A stretch of DNA of 64,000 nucleotides from Clostridium frigidicarnis (GCF_900111985.1 NZ_FOKI01000003.1:141993-205992), one strand, 5' to 3'. Shown: positions 11,401 to 19,214, numbered from the stretch's first letter. Notes: a model not told the origin generated them from the letters alone. Made by a program: numbers and translations.

Positions 11401-11735
11401 GCAAATCCATCCATTTTATCAACTATAGTTTTTACTTCTTCAGTAAATACTTTGTCAGCATATCCACCTATGTTAACTAAAGCTTCTTGAGAAGCAACCT
11501 TATCATATTGAGCTAATCTTTCTGCAGCGTATTGTACTCTATGGTAGTTAGCAAATATAGGATTTGCTTCTAACTTAGTTGTGTACTCTGCTATTACAGC
11601 TTTTAAATCCTCTGCTGTTGCTTTGCTTTCATCGTCTACTACTGTAGCCATAGCTGTCACTGATGGTGCAACTATTCCTGCTACTGAACTTGCAGCTAAA
11701 ACTGCGCCTAAAAATCTTTTTTGTGTATCCTTCAC
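8460..11735 (-). CDS. S-layer-like secreted protein, 1091 aa (first gene of the array)
   Basis: First transcribed member of the array, with a signal peptide, the conserved helical domain (NPIFANYHRVQYAAERLAQYD, VVFEVDPNYVVATDAIIKV) and a chain of SbsA-like Ig units (EVKFNKAVSK, RINFSEPIN, DFKVTFSEKI, KVVVKFNEDL). It then has a helical FIVAR-like stretch (ATLDTAIKVAKAAVDDKDST, about 950-1000) and ends in a bacterial Ig-like domain (Big_2 type: TVELSGKNVKVTGVAAGTST). The start is GTG behind AGGAGGG. It is richer in Ala and in smoother codons than its neighbours and has a strong promoter and a leader of about 265 nt. These features suggest it is the highly expressed copy. No wall anchor motif was recognised. 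Confidence 0.87.
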   Translation of the reverse strand: MKDTQKRFLGAVLAASSVAGIVAPSVTAMATVVDDESKATAEDLKAVIAEYTTKLEANPIFANYHRVQYAAERLAQYDKVASQEALVNIGGYADKVFTEEVKTIVDKMDGFASSKSMATYDELVTKDIKAMENKENAEYLMGRLDVWGKAIVFEVDPNYVVATDAIIKVADLRKAGKLDEAQKQVDVAKKAIKEIKTYAVNGAYLEASLKVEIDAIENEIAKQDLHVTSVVAKNGREIEVKFNKAVSKDSAEKVENYEFASANSDAKTIDADEAELQDDNKTVKLTLKDNLTLNNKTNAKYLVKVHDVVTDNDKNMDDFSEIIALFDNVKPEVTGLEYTDSDTVRINFSEPINAADGAAASSAVKVKLNGATVSVKSSAFKLDDDKMYLELSKSAANLEKDKTYSIEIDGLTDYAANSLTKFTGDITFKKDDVDPEVEKIETLSPTDFKVTFSEKIKLQRATEKDEEKNVLSKGFSVKVDGKDAENIEIKDNEKLKDADDKTFTVKIKDANFKEGNHTVTIYGFTDLSDNKGESVTEEVNFEKSHPVLENTTPEYKTMSIKDKDGKIVSHKFAVYTFDRDVEVSNKDVTVKHVDSDGVTKEDPATLHDSKELSSLESYEIAVDINNLEEAKYNFDLEKVNVVDVYGQDVEKINLQFTKSANGSKAEVAGFVKNNQEGTDQSKKNKVVVKFNEDLTTSALDASKYTVDGIQAFEKAELKGDKKTLELTLKDGVIKTSGQKVLAVTGVNGVKDFNDNVIKGTKIEFVENERPVIDKAEVISYNTVKLTMSEVVNDFKGKPLEVKINGNKVKEDVTVTGKGTDTLVIKLHSADELRNSSDKVTIDVLEADTTNSIADKEGNNAEKTTINAEVNFDSLLADAIKKVEAYEDGTGTLDDAQKAVDDLKDGSADKINLQARIDAKKGEAAEAEKTKAKEELNAAIITATDAMNDVSVTEGVVAGNTIVGSKATLDTAIKVAKAAVDDKDSTTKDLTEAKTTLKTAVDTFKAAKVVAITGLNDITITGTASDESNTIGLADVTKTVVTSSKTEFATVELSGKNVKVTGVAAGTSTITVEVKDANGHVIEVGSFVVTVS

Positions 11736-12580
11736 AATAATTCCCTCCTAATAAATAAAACATATATTTTTAAAAATACATTTGACTATATAAAATCCTT
11801 AAAGCTTGTCCTTAAGGATATGTCAACATAATATGAAATGTTTAATTGCAAACTAATATGTAATTAGATCAACATTTAAACTTTTATCAATGAATGTACT
11901 GGCATTCATTATTTTGGAAAAATATAATTTAAAAACCAATCATAATAATTATTACCTTAAAAATAAAATTATTCATAATAAAGAAATAATTACTAAGCAA
12001 GTTTAATTATACTATGTTGCTTGTACCATTGCAATATATTTTTTGACAGTGGAATCCTCCACATTATGTAATATAATTGCCTATCTAAGCTGTACTTATA
12101 TAGTTTCTACATAAAACCATAAAATCCTTTATTTTATTTATTTACATATTTTTTTGAAATTATATTATAAAATTAAATTTATACAAAAAATAACCTATAT
12201 TTACTCACTTTAACATATGAAATATATCATATTTTGTGACTTCTTATACTATATAGTCGGTTTATTCTACAAATACTTTAGTGTTATTTATAAAAAAATA
12301 TAATTTTTTTTTATAATTTAATTAAATTTATTATTTTTTTGTGAAATTATTTCATATTAATGATAAATTTACCTTAATTTCTTTACTTTTCTTCTATTTT
12401 TTATGTATTATCTATATTAAAGAGTTATATCTATACTTTTTTTACAAACTTAAATATTTTATATAGAACAACTCTTCTTTTAGATAATATCTTTTTTTAT
12501 AATCATATAAATATTGTTATACTACCCAGTACAATACATATTTCACAATAAAATCTATTATATTAAGGTAGGAATTTTTT
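11736..12580. other. Long AT-rich leader and promoter region of the S-layer-like array
   Basis: No gene was found. It holds several inverted repeats on the leader side: ATCCTTAA...TTAAGGAT (about 11796-11820), TGAATG-tactgg-CATTCA (about 11891-11908) and GTGGA-atcc-TCCAC (about 12049-12062). The region from 12100 to 12580 is extremely AT-rich and otherwise featureless. Confidence 0.55.
12006..12034 (-). promoter_or_regulatory. Sigma-A-type promoter of the 1091-aa S-layer-like gene
   Basis: On the minus strand TTGCAA (12029-12034), exactly 17 nt and TATAAT (12006-12011). Transcription would start near 12000, giving a 5' leader of about 265 nt. Long leaders are common for abundant S-layer mRNAs. 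Confidence 0.6.
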
Positions 12581-12692
12581 TAAATTGAGAATTGACGATT
12601 GACGATTATTGTTGGAAGTCATGGACTTCCTAAATATAAAGTTGAAGGTTGAGAGTTAAAAGTTTAGGTTGAAAATCACAGATTTGAAATTT
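12581..12692. repeat. R1 interspersed repeat copy
   Basis: Contains AAATTGAGAATTGACGATTG, GGAAGTCATGGACTTCC and AAAGTTGAAGGTTGAGAG, the left-arm signature of R1. It lies just beyond the terminator of the lipoprotein gene. Confidence 0.75.
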
Positions 12693-12713
12693 CATAATAT
12701 CCTACAAAGTAAA

Positions 12714-12741
12714 AAAACATAGAGATTTCTCCCTATGTTTT
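12714..12741 (-). terminator. Terminator of the solute-binding lipoprotein gene
   Basis: AAAACATAG...CTATGTTTT hairpin, with the A-run on the plus strand giving a U-tail on the minus-strand transcript. Confidence 0.75.
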
Positions 12742-12796
12742 CAGACTCCTATACAATCACTATTAAATATAAACACTCGCTCAAAAATTCAACTCA

Positions 12797-13699
12797 TCAC
12801 TCAACGAATTTATCGCTTCCTGGCATTACACTTTTAATTTCTTTTCTTGAAAGCAAAGCCCTATTTTTTCTCATAACATTCATAGCTTCTTCTCCTAGAA
12901 CCCAATCTACAAATTCCTTATGTTGAGGTTTTACTTCTTTATTATCAATAAGAGCAACACCTTCTGCCATAACATTAATAGGATTTGAGTATATAAGTTC
13001 TACATTTCCATCGTCCCATGCAGAGAATAACCCTTCATAATCTGGAACAATAACTATTCCAACTTCTTCATTGTTTAAAACCTCTGCTATGCCATGATTA
13101 AATTTTGATGTATGTTTTGCATTTTCATATATTTTTTCTGTATTACCTTTTCCTAATGCTTTTACTATTTCTTCATACATTGTGGTATCTTCGCTTGGCA
13201 TTATTACCTTATTCTTATACTCATCCTTTTGTAGATCATTAAAATCCTTTGGTAAACTTAAGTTTTCTTTCTTTAATATTTCTTTATTATATGCTATAAC
13301 TGGAGTAAACCCTCCAATGCCTATATAATAATTATCATTGTTTTTATACTGATCTTTTATATTGTCATATTCCTTTGACTTATACTGATACAATTTATCT
13401 TCCTTTTGTAACTTTTTAAGGTCCGTTTCACTTAATCCATATACAATATCCACTTCATCTTTATCTATAGCATCCTCTATACCCTGAAAGTCATAGACCT
13501 TAGATTCAACAATGGTATTGGGATAATAGATATTAAATGTATCTATTAGCTCTTTTAGATAATCTCCATCTAATGTAGTTCCTATCTTTATTATTGTCTT
13601 TTCCTGAGTTGCCACATCCATCTTTTTATTAACAGATGAGCATCCCCCTAATGTAAACATAAAAACACTCAACATAGCTATTGAAATAAATTTCTTCAT
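12797..13699 (-). CDS. Extracellular solute-binding lipoprotein (ABC substrate-binding type)
   Basis: Binds a ligand outside the membrane for an ABC importer. The signal peptide ends in a lipobox (LGGCSS, Cys20), so the protein should be lipid-anchored. The body reads as a type 2 periplasmic-binding fold of the iron/polyamine group (IGTTLDGDYLKELIDTF, YYIGIGGFTPVIAYNKEIL, EGVALIDNKEVKPQHKEFVD, then the C-terminal FVDWVLGEEA typical of SBP_bac_6/FbpA-like proteins). Length (300 aa) is a little short for the family. ATG follows GAAAGGAT. No permease or ATPase gene is nearby, so it is an orphan. The ligand is unknown; ferric iron or a small organic ligand are only guesses from the fold group. 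Confidence 0.82.
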   Translation of the reverse strand: MKKFISIAMLSVFMFTLGGCSSVNKKMDVATQEKTIIKIGTTLDGDYLKELIDTFNIYYPNTIVESKVYDFQGIEDAIDKDEVDIVYGLSETDLKKLQKEDKLYQYKSKEYDNIKDQYKNNDNYYIGIGGFTPVIAYNKEILKKENLSLPKDFNDLQKDEYKNKVIMPSEDTTMYEEIVKALGKGNTEKIYENAKHTSKFNHGIAEVLNNEEVGIVIVPDYEGLFSAWDDGNVELIYSNPINVMAEGVALIDNKEVKPQHKEFVDWVLGEEAMNVMRKNRALLSRKEIKSVMPGSDKFVE

Positions 13700-13727
13700 A
13701 CTTTACTATCCTTTCTGCATTGGTTTA

Positions 13728-13779
13728 AGGCACACGAAATAGACTAGCATACTGCCTTGTTATTTTTTTGAATGTGCCT
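13728..13779. repeat. R2 palindromic repeat copy
   Basis: AGGCACAC ... CTTGTTATT ... GAATGTGCCT, with terminal inverted repeats of the AGGCACAT type. It lies just upstream of the lipoprotein gene. Confidence 0.8.
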
Positions 13780-13874
13780 AATATTATATCTATATTTTAA
13801 CTTAATGCTACAATATTTAAAACATATATTAAATTATAAATTTTAGTGAAAAGTTATGATTTCTTATATGGTTT

Positions 13875-14108
13875 TTAATTGTAAAGTGCTGCATTGCTTT
13901 TTACATTTAATTCTTTTATATGACCTAAATCTGATAAATCCTTCCCATTATACTCTTTTAAAAATGTTAATAAGGATGTTCTAGTTACCTTAAGTCTCCC
14001 AAGCTTCATTGCCCTCAAAACCCCCATACTAATTAAATCATATGCTGAATTCCTATTAATCTTTAAGATTTTTGATATCTCATCAACAGTGTATAAATAT
14101 TCATTCAT
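13875..14108 (-). CDS. Excisionase-family helix-turn-helix protein
   Basis: A 77-residue DNA-binding protein. MNEYLYTVDEISKILKINRN, then SAYDLISMGVLRAMKLGR, matches the MerR/excisionase-type winged HTH (HTH_17), with the 'vdEia+iLki' helix followed by a recognition helix and a Lys/Arg wing (KLGRLKVT). It starts at an ATG behind GGGGGGAG. It follows a second small HTH gene by 22 nt on the same strand, so the two are probably co-transcribed. No integrase lies nearby, so a recombination role cannot be assumed; it may simply be a small regulator. Confidence 0.8.
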   Translation of the reverse strand: MNEYLYTVDEISKILKINRNSAYDLISMGVLRAMKLGRLKVTRTSLLTFLKEYNGKDLSDLGHIKELNVKSNAALYN

Positions 14109-14130
14109 TTTTTACTCCCCCCTTATTAAT

Positions 14131-14346
14131 TCAACAAAATATATCGCTTACCCTAACCCCAAAAGCTTTCGCTATCAATATTTGATTTCTTTTTATAGGA
14201 TAGTTTCTTCCAGTTTCCCAACGCCAAAATGACTTTTGATTTGTAATGCACACTTCTGCTGCCTCCCTTTGTGTCCACTTCTTAACCCTTCTTAAAAATT
14301 GTATTCTTTCATTCCAAACTAGGGTTCTAGTATCTTGTATTGCCAT
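14131..14346 (-). CDS. Small helix-turn-helix (XRE/Cro-type) protein
   Basis: A 71-residue protein with one Cro/C1-type HTH: IQFLRRVKKWTQREAAEVC as helices 1-2, then TNQKSFWRWETGRNYP as the recognition helix and the 'WE.G...P' signature, ending AKAFGVRVSDIF. It has no other domain. It starts at ATG behind GAAGGG. It lies upstream of, and probably in one transcript with, the excisionase-like gene. The pair could be a relic of a mobile element or a host regulatory module; neither can be shown here. Confidence 0.8.
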   Translation of the reverse strand: MAIQDTRTLVWNERIQFLRRVKKWTQREAAEVCITNQKSFWRWETGRNYPIKRNQILIAKAFGVRVSDIFC

Positions 14347-14809
14347 AAAACATCATTCCCTTCAATTTCGTAAATTCCTTTAATTTACGTATTTATATTT
14401 ATTGAAACGATAGAATTCGTTCCCCTCTTTACTTACAATATATCACCTTTGTGTAATTGTTTACAAATCCCATTTTTCTGTAAAATATTTGGTTTTTTAA
14501 GATTATTATACAAAAACTTACTTTCTTATGCACTTATCTTATGTTTTTCCCACTGTTGCCGTTTATGACGTTACAATTAAGAATTGACAGTTGTTGTTGA
14601 AAGTCACGGACTTCCTCAATATAAAGTTGAAGGTTGAGAGTGGAAAGTTGAAAGTTTAGGTTGAAAATCACAGATTTTCTTTAATTGTATTTTTCATTTT
14701 TAAAATCTTCCTAAGAAGATTTATCCTTCAATTGTCAATTCTCAATCATCAATTGTAAACTCAAAAGCCCTTCAACACAGCATCTTATGATTAAAAATTT
14801 CTATACATC
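14347..14809. other. Intergenic region with R1 repeat
   Basis: The first 200 bases are AT-rich and should hold the promoter of the small HTH genes. The rest is an R1 repeat (14573-14756). No gene was found. Confidence 0.5.
14573..14756. repeat. R1 interspersed repeat copy, near full length
   Basis: The left arm contains AATTAAGAATTGACAGTTG and AAGTCACGGACTTCC; the right arm contains AATTGTCAATTCTCAATCAT. The arms are imperfect reverse complements about 180 bp apart, so transcripts could form a long hairpin. Confidence 0.8.
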
Positions 14810-14838
14810 AAAAAAGCTGAAATTTTAAAATTTCAGCT
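14810..14838 (-). terminator. Terminator of the MBOAT / AlgJ-like operon
   Basis: A perfect palindrome, AGCTGAAATTTT/AAAATTTCAGCT, is preceded on the plus strand by an A6 run, giving a U-tail for minus-strand transcripts. Confidence 0.85.
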
Positions 14839-14898
14839 CTCTTATTAATCACCCCAAAACTTACAACTCATAACTTGTCACTTGCAACTTGTAATTTT

Positions 14899-16014
14899 TT
14901 ACTCAAAATACAAGTTCATATTGTCCATATATCTTTCAACCATTTCAACTATAACTACATCTGGTTTATTTTCTTCTATTACTTGTTTATTAAAGTATAC
15001 ATCCTCAAAATTAAGTCTTGTCCCCCAATAATAAGTTACCTCACTAAAATTCTCTGATAAAAATGGTATTAGTGATGCTGAAAATGAATCTCTAAAAACA
15101 ACTGCCTTAGGCAATGTTTTATCTTTATTTACTGTTTTTATTATTTTTTCATTTTCATCATTTATAACATATTCATAGTTTGGACTGTTATTTTCTATAT
15201 AAGTTATTATATCATCTGTATAACCGTCTATAAGAAGCATACTGGACAAGTCATAAACCTTATCTTTTCCTACACTTTTCCCAATCTTAAAGTCTTTTGG
15301 TGATGTTTTATATTTAGGTATCTTCTTATTTATTTCATTTATTATTTCCTTATAAGCAATGTATGCTCCATAATGATCCCAATGGGTATCTCTTTTACAG
15401 TATAACTGATTATTATCTTTTTCTTTCTTTAAAGCTTCTCTTAAATCTATAACGTTTAAATCCGTATTGCTCTTCATATAATTAAAAAAATCTTGTATAC
15501 AGCCGTTTTCTCTTGCTTTTTTTATATCCTCTGGCATATATTCTGGATAAATTGTGTTCTTGTTTGGTGGTACTGTAAGAACTAGCTCTATACCTTGAGC
15601 TTTAAGATACTTTTCTTTTGCCATTAAGTTTCTTTTCATATCCTCTAGTATTTCATTTGTATATATCTTATCTCCTGTGTAACAACTAGTTGTTTCTTTT
15701 AAAAATAACCAGTCATCTTTTCCCACTATGACTTTATCTCCTGTCATCATATTAAATGCCTTATATTTAAATACTGCATTTAGTTTTATGAGTTCATTTC
15801 TAGTATTAAAACTGTTTGTAAAATATTTATCCAAATCTTTATAATAATCCTTATTTATTTTACCCTCACTTAAAATTTGTGGTTTTTCCACTTTTTCTTC
15901 ATTCCCTATGGTTTTATCACTTGGTTTTAGTATTGTAAATATTAGTGGAATTATTATAATAGATAAAAATATTATTATCCTAATTGCCATATATATTTTA
16001 GCTTTCTTATTCAT
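14899..16014 (-). CDS. AlgJ/AlgX- or DHHW-like membrane-anchored SGNH-type protein
   Basis: Probable partner of the MBOAT protein in O-acylation of a surface polymer. One N-terminal membrane segment (about residues 10-30) is followed by an outside domain with KDDWLFLKETT, LVLTVPPNKNTIYPEYMP, the DTHWDHYGAYIAYKEI block (Asp-Thr-His-Trp, the family signature) and KAVVFRDSFSASLIPFLSENF carrying the Ser of an SGNH-like site. ATG at 16012-16014 is chosen because GGAG lies six bases upstream; this gives 371 aa. Its start is 20 nt from the end of the MBOAT gene, so the two form an operon. AlgJ and AlgX homologs are acetyltransferases or esterase-like; which activity holds here is unknown. Confidence 0.85.
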   Translation of the reverse strand: MNKKAKIYMAIRIIIFLSIIIIPLIFTILKPSDKTIGNEEKVEKPQILSEGKINKDYYKDLDKYFTNSFNTRNELIKLNAVFKYKAFNMMTGDKVIVGKDDWLFLKETTSCYTGDKIYTNEILEDMKRNLMAKEKYLKAQGIELVLTVPPNKNTIYPEYMPEDIKKARENGCIQDFFNYMKSNTDLNVIDLREALKKEKDNNQLYCKRDTHWDHYGAYIAYKEIINEINKKIPKYKTSPKDFKIGKSVGKDKVYDLSSMLLIDGYTDDIITYIENNSPNYEYVINDENEKIIKTVNKDKTLPKAVVFRDSFSASLIPFLSENFSEVTYYWGTRLNFEDVYFNKQVIEENKPDVVIVEMVERYMDNMNLYFE

Positions 16015-16033
16015 TATTATCTCCAATCCTTCA

Positions 16034-17461
16034 TTAAAATCTGAAGTAAATAAATGGATTGTAGCTTGAAGCCACCATATAACTTATTGATATAATAAAA
16101 ACTGCAAATAATACTATATCCTTAAATATCACTACGCAATTTGATAGATAAGAATTTTTATCTCTTATCTTTAGGTATGTATTCTTTATAAAAGGAGTGG
16201 ATATTATTACTGCCAATATAAATGCTAATATAACTTGTCCATTTATATAATTCATACAATTATTTATATCTATATCTGTAACATTAAAATCAAACATTTT
16301 TTTAAGTACATCTAAAGCATTGTGCATTCCTTCTACTCTAAAAAATACCCATCCAACAATTACAACTAATAATGTATATACTCTTCCTATGAAAGGATTT
16401 TTTATATTTATTATTTTTGTTCTTTCAAGTATCATAAAAAGTCCATGGAATAATCCCCATGCTATAAAGCACCAGCTTGCTCCATGCCATATTCCTGTGG
16501 CAAAGAATACTATAAATAGATTTATATATGTTCTATATTTACCTTTTCTGTTTCCACCTAGTGGTATATATAAATAATCTTTGAACCATGTGGATAGGGA
16601 TATATGCCATCTTCTCCAGAATTCTTGTATGCTTTTTGATATGTATGGGTAGTTAAAATTTTCTTTAAAGTTAAATCCAAACATTTTACCAAGTCCTATT
16701 GCCATATCCGAATATGCTGAGAAATCATAAAATATCTGCATCATGTAACATAATATAGCCATCCACCCTGACAATGTTCCTACTGTGGATATATCTTTAA
16801 ATATGCTATCAGTTATGAATCCCAATGTATTGGCTATAAACATCTTCTTAAAAAATCCAACAATAAACCTTGTTATTCCTTCATACATTAAAGGTAAGCT
16901 ATGTTTTCTGTAGCTTATTTCTTTTTCTACATCTATATACCTAACTATAGGGCCGGCTATTAATTGAGGAAAAAGTGCTACATATAAAGCTAGGTTTATT
17001 ATGTTTTTTTGAACCTTAACTTCTTTTCTATATACGTCTATTACATAGGAAAGTATTTGAAATGTGAAAAACGATATTCCTATTGGAAGCATTATATCTA
17101 TGTAATTTATTTTTCCTTCTAATATAAATAATGATGTAAATTTATTTATATTACTTATTGCAAAATTTATGTATTTGTAAAATCCCAATATACCTAAATC
17201 AATTACTACTGTGAAAATCAATGTTATTTTTCTTAACATTATGTTTTTGTTATCTAATTTATTGATTATAAATGCCAAAATATAGTTTATAACTATTTCT
17301 AAAAGCATTATTGTAATGAACCTTGGCTCTCCCCATGCATAAAAAACTAAACTACTTATTAATAGCCATAAATTTTTTAATTTTATAGTAGGAATTATGT
17401 AATACCCACCCAAAACCACAGGGAAAAACATAAACAAAAATACGGCTGATGTAAATACCAT
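16034..17461 (-). CDS. MBOAT-family O-acyltransferase (AlgI/DltB-like)
   Basis: Polytopic membrane enzyme that should move acyl groups across the membrane to a surface polymer. It has about 10-12 hydrophobic segments. The family core is clear: QLIAGPIVRY, EFWRRWHISLSTWFKDYLYIPLGGNRKG, and ATGIWHGASWCFIAWGLFHG, which holds the invariant active-site His. Length (475 aa) is normal for AlgI-type proteins. Two in-frame ATGs lie six bases apart. The one at 17461 is better, with AGGAGG seven bases upstream; the other is only one base from it. First gene of the operon with the AlgJ-like protein. The acceptor polymer is not identified. Confidence 0.92.
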   Translation of the reverse strand: MVFTSAVFLFMFFPVVLGGYYIIPTIKLKNLWLLISSLVFYAWGEPRFITIMLLEIVINYILAFIINKLDNKNIMLRKITLIFTVVIDLGILGFYKYINFAISNINKFTSLFILEGKINYIDIMLPIGISFFTFQILSYVIDVYRKEVKVQKNIINLALYVALFPQLIAGPIVRYIDVEKEISYRKHSLPLMYEGITRFIVGFFKKMFIANTLGFITDSIFKDISTVGTLSGWMAILCYMMQIFYDFSAYSDMAIGLGKMFGFNFKENFNYPYISKSIQEFWRRWHISLSTWFKDYLYIPLGGNRKGKYRTYINLFIVFFATGIWHGASWCFIAWGLFHGLFMILERTKIINIKNPFIGRVYTLLVVIVGWVFFRVEGMHNALDVLKKMFDFNVTDIDINNCMNYINGQVILAFILAVIISTPFIKNTYLKIRDKNSYLSNCVVIFKDIVLFAVFIISISYMVASSYNPFIYFRF

Positions 17462-17624
17462 TCCCATGCCTCCTTAAACTAAAATTAATGGTAATTTCTA
17501 CAATTAACCTAAGTATAATACCACAAATGTACTATTATTACAATTTCAACTCCCCATTCAATATATAACTCTTATCATTTGTAACTTGTAACTTGCCACT
17601 TACAACTTGTCACTTTTATCTTTT

Positions 17625-17825
17625 TCAATGAAAAAGAGCAGAATCTTCAAAAGATCCTGCCTTAAATGTTGTTAAATTAGCTTTTACTTTATCCCTAGTT
17701 TGGAACTCTATATGTATATAGATATCATCTTCCATTAAGAATGTGTAATCCATATCAATTAGTAGTTCCGATTTTTGAAATATTACACAGATTTTAAAGT
17801 CTGTTTTGTTATTAATCTTTATCAA
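17625..17825 (-). CDS. Hypothetical 66-aa protein, last gene of the RS-protein/kinase operon
   Basis: Not recognised. A small, probably beta-rich soluble protein (FKICVIFQKSELLIDMDYTF, DDIYIHIEFQTRDKVKANL) with no signal peptide or membrane segment. The likely start is a TTG at 17825 that overlaps the end of the upstream 188-aa gene by 14 nt, with AGAGG about 14 bases before it. Overlap suggests translational coupling; a later ATG cannot be excluded. Its last codons (GSFEDSALFH) are written inside the transcription terminator hairpin. No function is offered. Confidence 0.6.
   Translation of the reverse strand: MIKINNKTDFKICVIFQKSELLIDMDYTFLMEDDIYIHIEFQTRDKVKANLTTFKAGSFEDSALFH
17631..17664 (-). 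terminator. Terminator embedded in the end of the 66-aa gene
   Basis: On the minus strand GCAGGATCTT-ttg-AAGATTCTGC is followed by TCTTTTT. The stop codon (17625-17627) lies after the U-tract, so hairpin and coding sequence overlap. Confidence 0.8.
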
Positions 17826-18378
17826 ATATATCTTTTATAAACCTCTCAAAGTTTTCCCTTTGAGTATGTTTATTATCTTGATATATTTGCTTTGAAGTTA
17901 CTCTACTATTTAAATTTCTAGCATCTAATGAGTCCATTTCATAAAACTTATCTTTTTCATACAAATATCTTAGAGTTTTACCTATTTCTAAAAGACTTTC
18001 GTAATGCACTCCGTTAGAAAACCCTCTTATTCTTGAACTATCCATATATTCTTTAGGAAAAAATAAAGATTTAGCCAGCCATCCTTTGCTTGCACTCTCT
18101 CTTTTTGTACAATTTGTTAAAACAAAATTCAGATACTCTGTAAATTCCGTAAATCTTCCTGTATGAGTCTTTATTCCAACGATAGGATACCATAATCCTT
18201 TAATTTTTCCACTATTGGTTCCTGAAGATCTAAAAAAAGGTAAGGTTACTCTTTCTATTCCATAGGTATATTTAATGCTTACATCTATTAGACCAATCAT
18301 TCTAAAATGTTTGGTAGAATACACATTTGCTCTGAAGCTTTCAGGATATATTTTTAATATCCTAATTGAACTTGCCAC
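17812..18378 (-). CDS. Hypothetical 188-aa protein in the RS-protein/kinase operon
   Basis: Not recognised. A soluble protein without signal peptide, starting at a GTG behind GGAGG. The first 80 residues look like alternating beta strands (FRMIGLIDVSIKYTYGIERV, GLWYPIVGIKTHTGRFTEFT). The rest looks helical and ends in a charged tail (HTQRENFERFIKDIFDKD). It lies 95 nt after the kinase gene, with a large hairpin in the gap, and overlaps the 66-aa gene. The start and coding nature are well supported by the ribosome site and the long open frame. Its position suggests it works with the kinase or the RS-repeat protein, but this is inference only. Confidence 0.72.
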   Translation of the reverse strand: MASSIRILKIYPESFRANVYSTKHFRMIGLIDVSIKYTYGIERVTLPFFRSSGTNSGKIKGLWYPIVGIKTHTGRFTEFTEYLNFVLTNCTKRESASKGWLAKSLFFPKEYMDSSRIRGFSNGVHYESLLEIGKTLRYLYEKDKFYEMDSLDARNLNSRVTSKQIYQDNKHTQRENFERFIKDIFDKD

Positions 18379-18418
18379 AATATATACCTCCTCTGTTTAA
18401 TCTATTCCACTATTTAGG

Positions 18419-18466
18419 AATAAACCATGTGATATTATAGGTACCATCAAAATCACATGGCTTATT
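18419..18466. other. Long hairpin between kinase and 188-aa gene
   Basis: AATAAACCATGTGAT pairs with ATCACATGGCTTATT (15 bp, one G-U) around an 18-base loop containing GGTACC. There is no U-tract after it in either direction, so it is not a standard terminator. It could be an RNA processing or stability element, or a protein-binding palindrome. Confidence 0.65.
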
Positions 18467-18473
18467 TAAAAAA

Positions 18474-19187
18474 TTAATTCATATTTTTAATTTTTTCAAG
18501 TTGATTTTTTATTTCTTTAATATTTTTATAACTAGGGTCAATACCCATGAGTTTTCTTAGGAAAATTTTTTCTTCTAAATTTAAATCAAGTTCTTCATAC
18601 CAAGGCCTTTCTTCTGAGTCGGTTTCTTCATAAGATGAATAGTATAAGTGAATTAAAAAATCACCTAGAAACCAATAATCCATCTTTTTTACATATCTTT
18701 TATGATCTATAATTCTAGCCAAACCAAAGTCAATTAAAGCTATCTCTTTATTTTTCTTTAGTATTACATTAGGAAGTCTAATATCTCGGTGTACTATATT
18801 ATTATTGTGCAATACCTCTATCAGTTCTAAAAGTTGACTACCAACTTTGTAAATTTCATCTTTGCTAAACTTATATCTATCTCTAGCTAACAAATCCTCA
18901 AATACTCTTCCCTCTATATATTCCAATATATAGCCTTCTCTGTACTTATCTTTAAATTTTGATATAAATTTTGGGAAATTTGGATTATCTAAGCCTTGTA
19001 ATATCTGCTTCTCATAAAACAATTTTTTTCTAGTTTGTCTAAGCATCTCTTTTTTTAATTGTTTTATTACACATTTTTCACCTTTATCATTTATAGCTAA
19101 ATATACAATACCATATCGCCCTTCGCCTATTATTTTAAGGATAGAATATCCATTTACTATTTCCTTGACTCTATAATATTTATCCAT
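18474..19187 (-). CDS. Compact Hanks-type Ser/Thr protein kinase
   Basis: Soluble 237-aa kinase with nearly all catalytic motifs: glycine loop GEGRYGIVY (21-29), VIK Lys42, alpha-C Glu59, HRDIRLPN with catalytic Asp135 and Asn140, DFG at 153-155, and the subdomain IX Asp in MDYWFLGD. The activation segment is very short, with only about a dozen residues between DFG and subdomain IX and no APE motif. There are no PASTA repeats and no membrane segment, so it is unlike PrkC/Stk sensor kinases. It begins 27 nt after an Arg/Ser-repeat gene on the same strand, behind a weak ribosome site, suggesting coupling. Inferred substrate: that Ser-rich neighbour. Catalysis is likely; the substrate is untested. 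Confidence 0.9.
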   Translation of the reverse strand: MDKYYRVKEIVNGYSILKIIGEGRYGIVYLAINDKGEKCVIKQLKKEMLRQTRKKLFYEKQILQGLDNPNFPKFISKFKDKYREGYILEYIEGRVFEDLLARDRYKFSKDEIYKVGSQLLELIEVLHNNNIVHRDIRLPNVILKKNKEIALIDFGLARIIDHKRYVKKMDYWFLGDFLIHLYYSSYEETDSEERPWYEELDLNLEEKIFLRKLMGIDPSYKNIKEIKNQLEKIKNMN

Positions 19188-19214
19188 ATTAATACTTTTT
19201 CACAAAAATACTTA

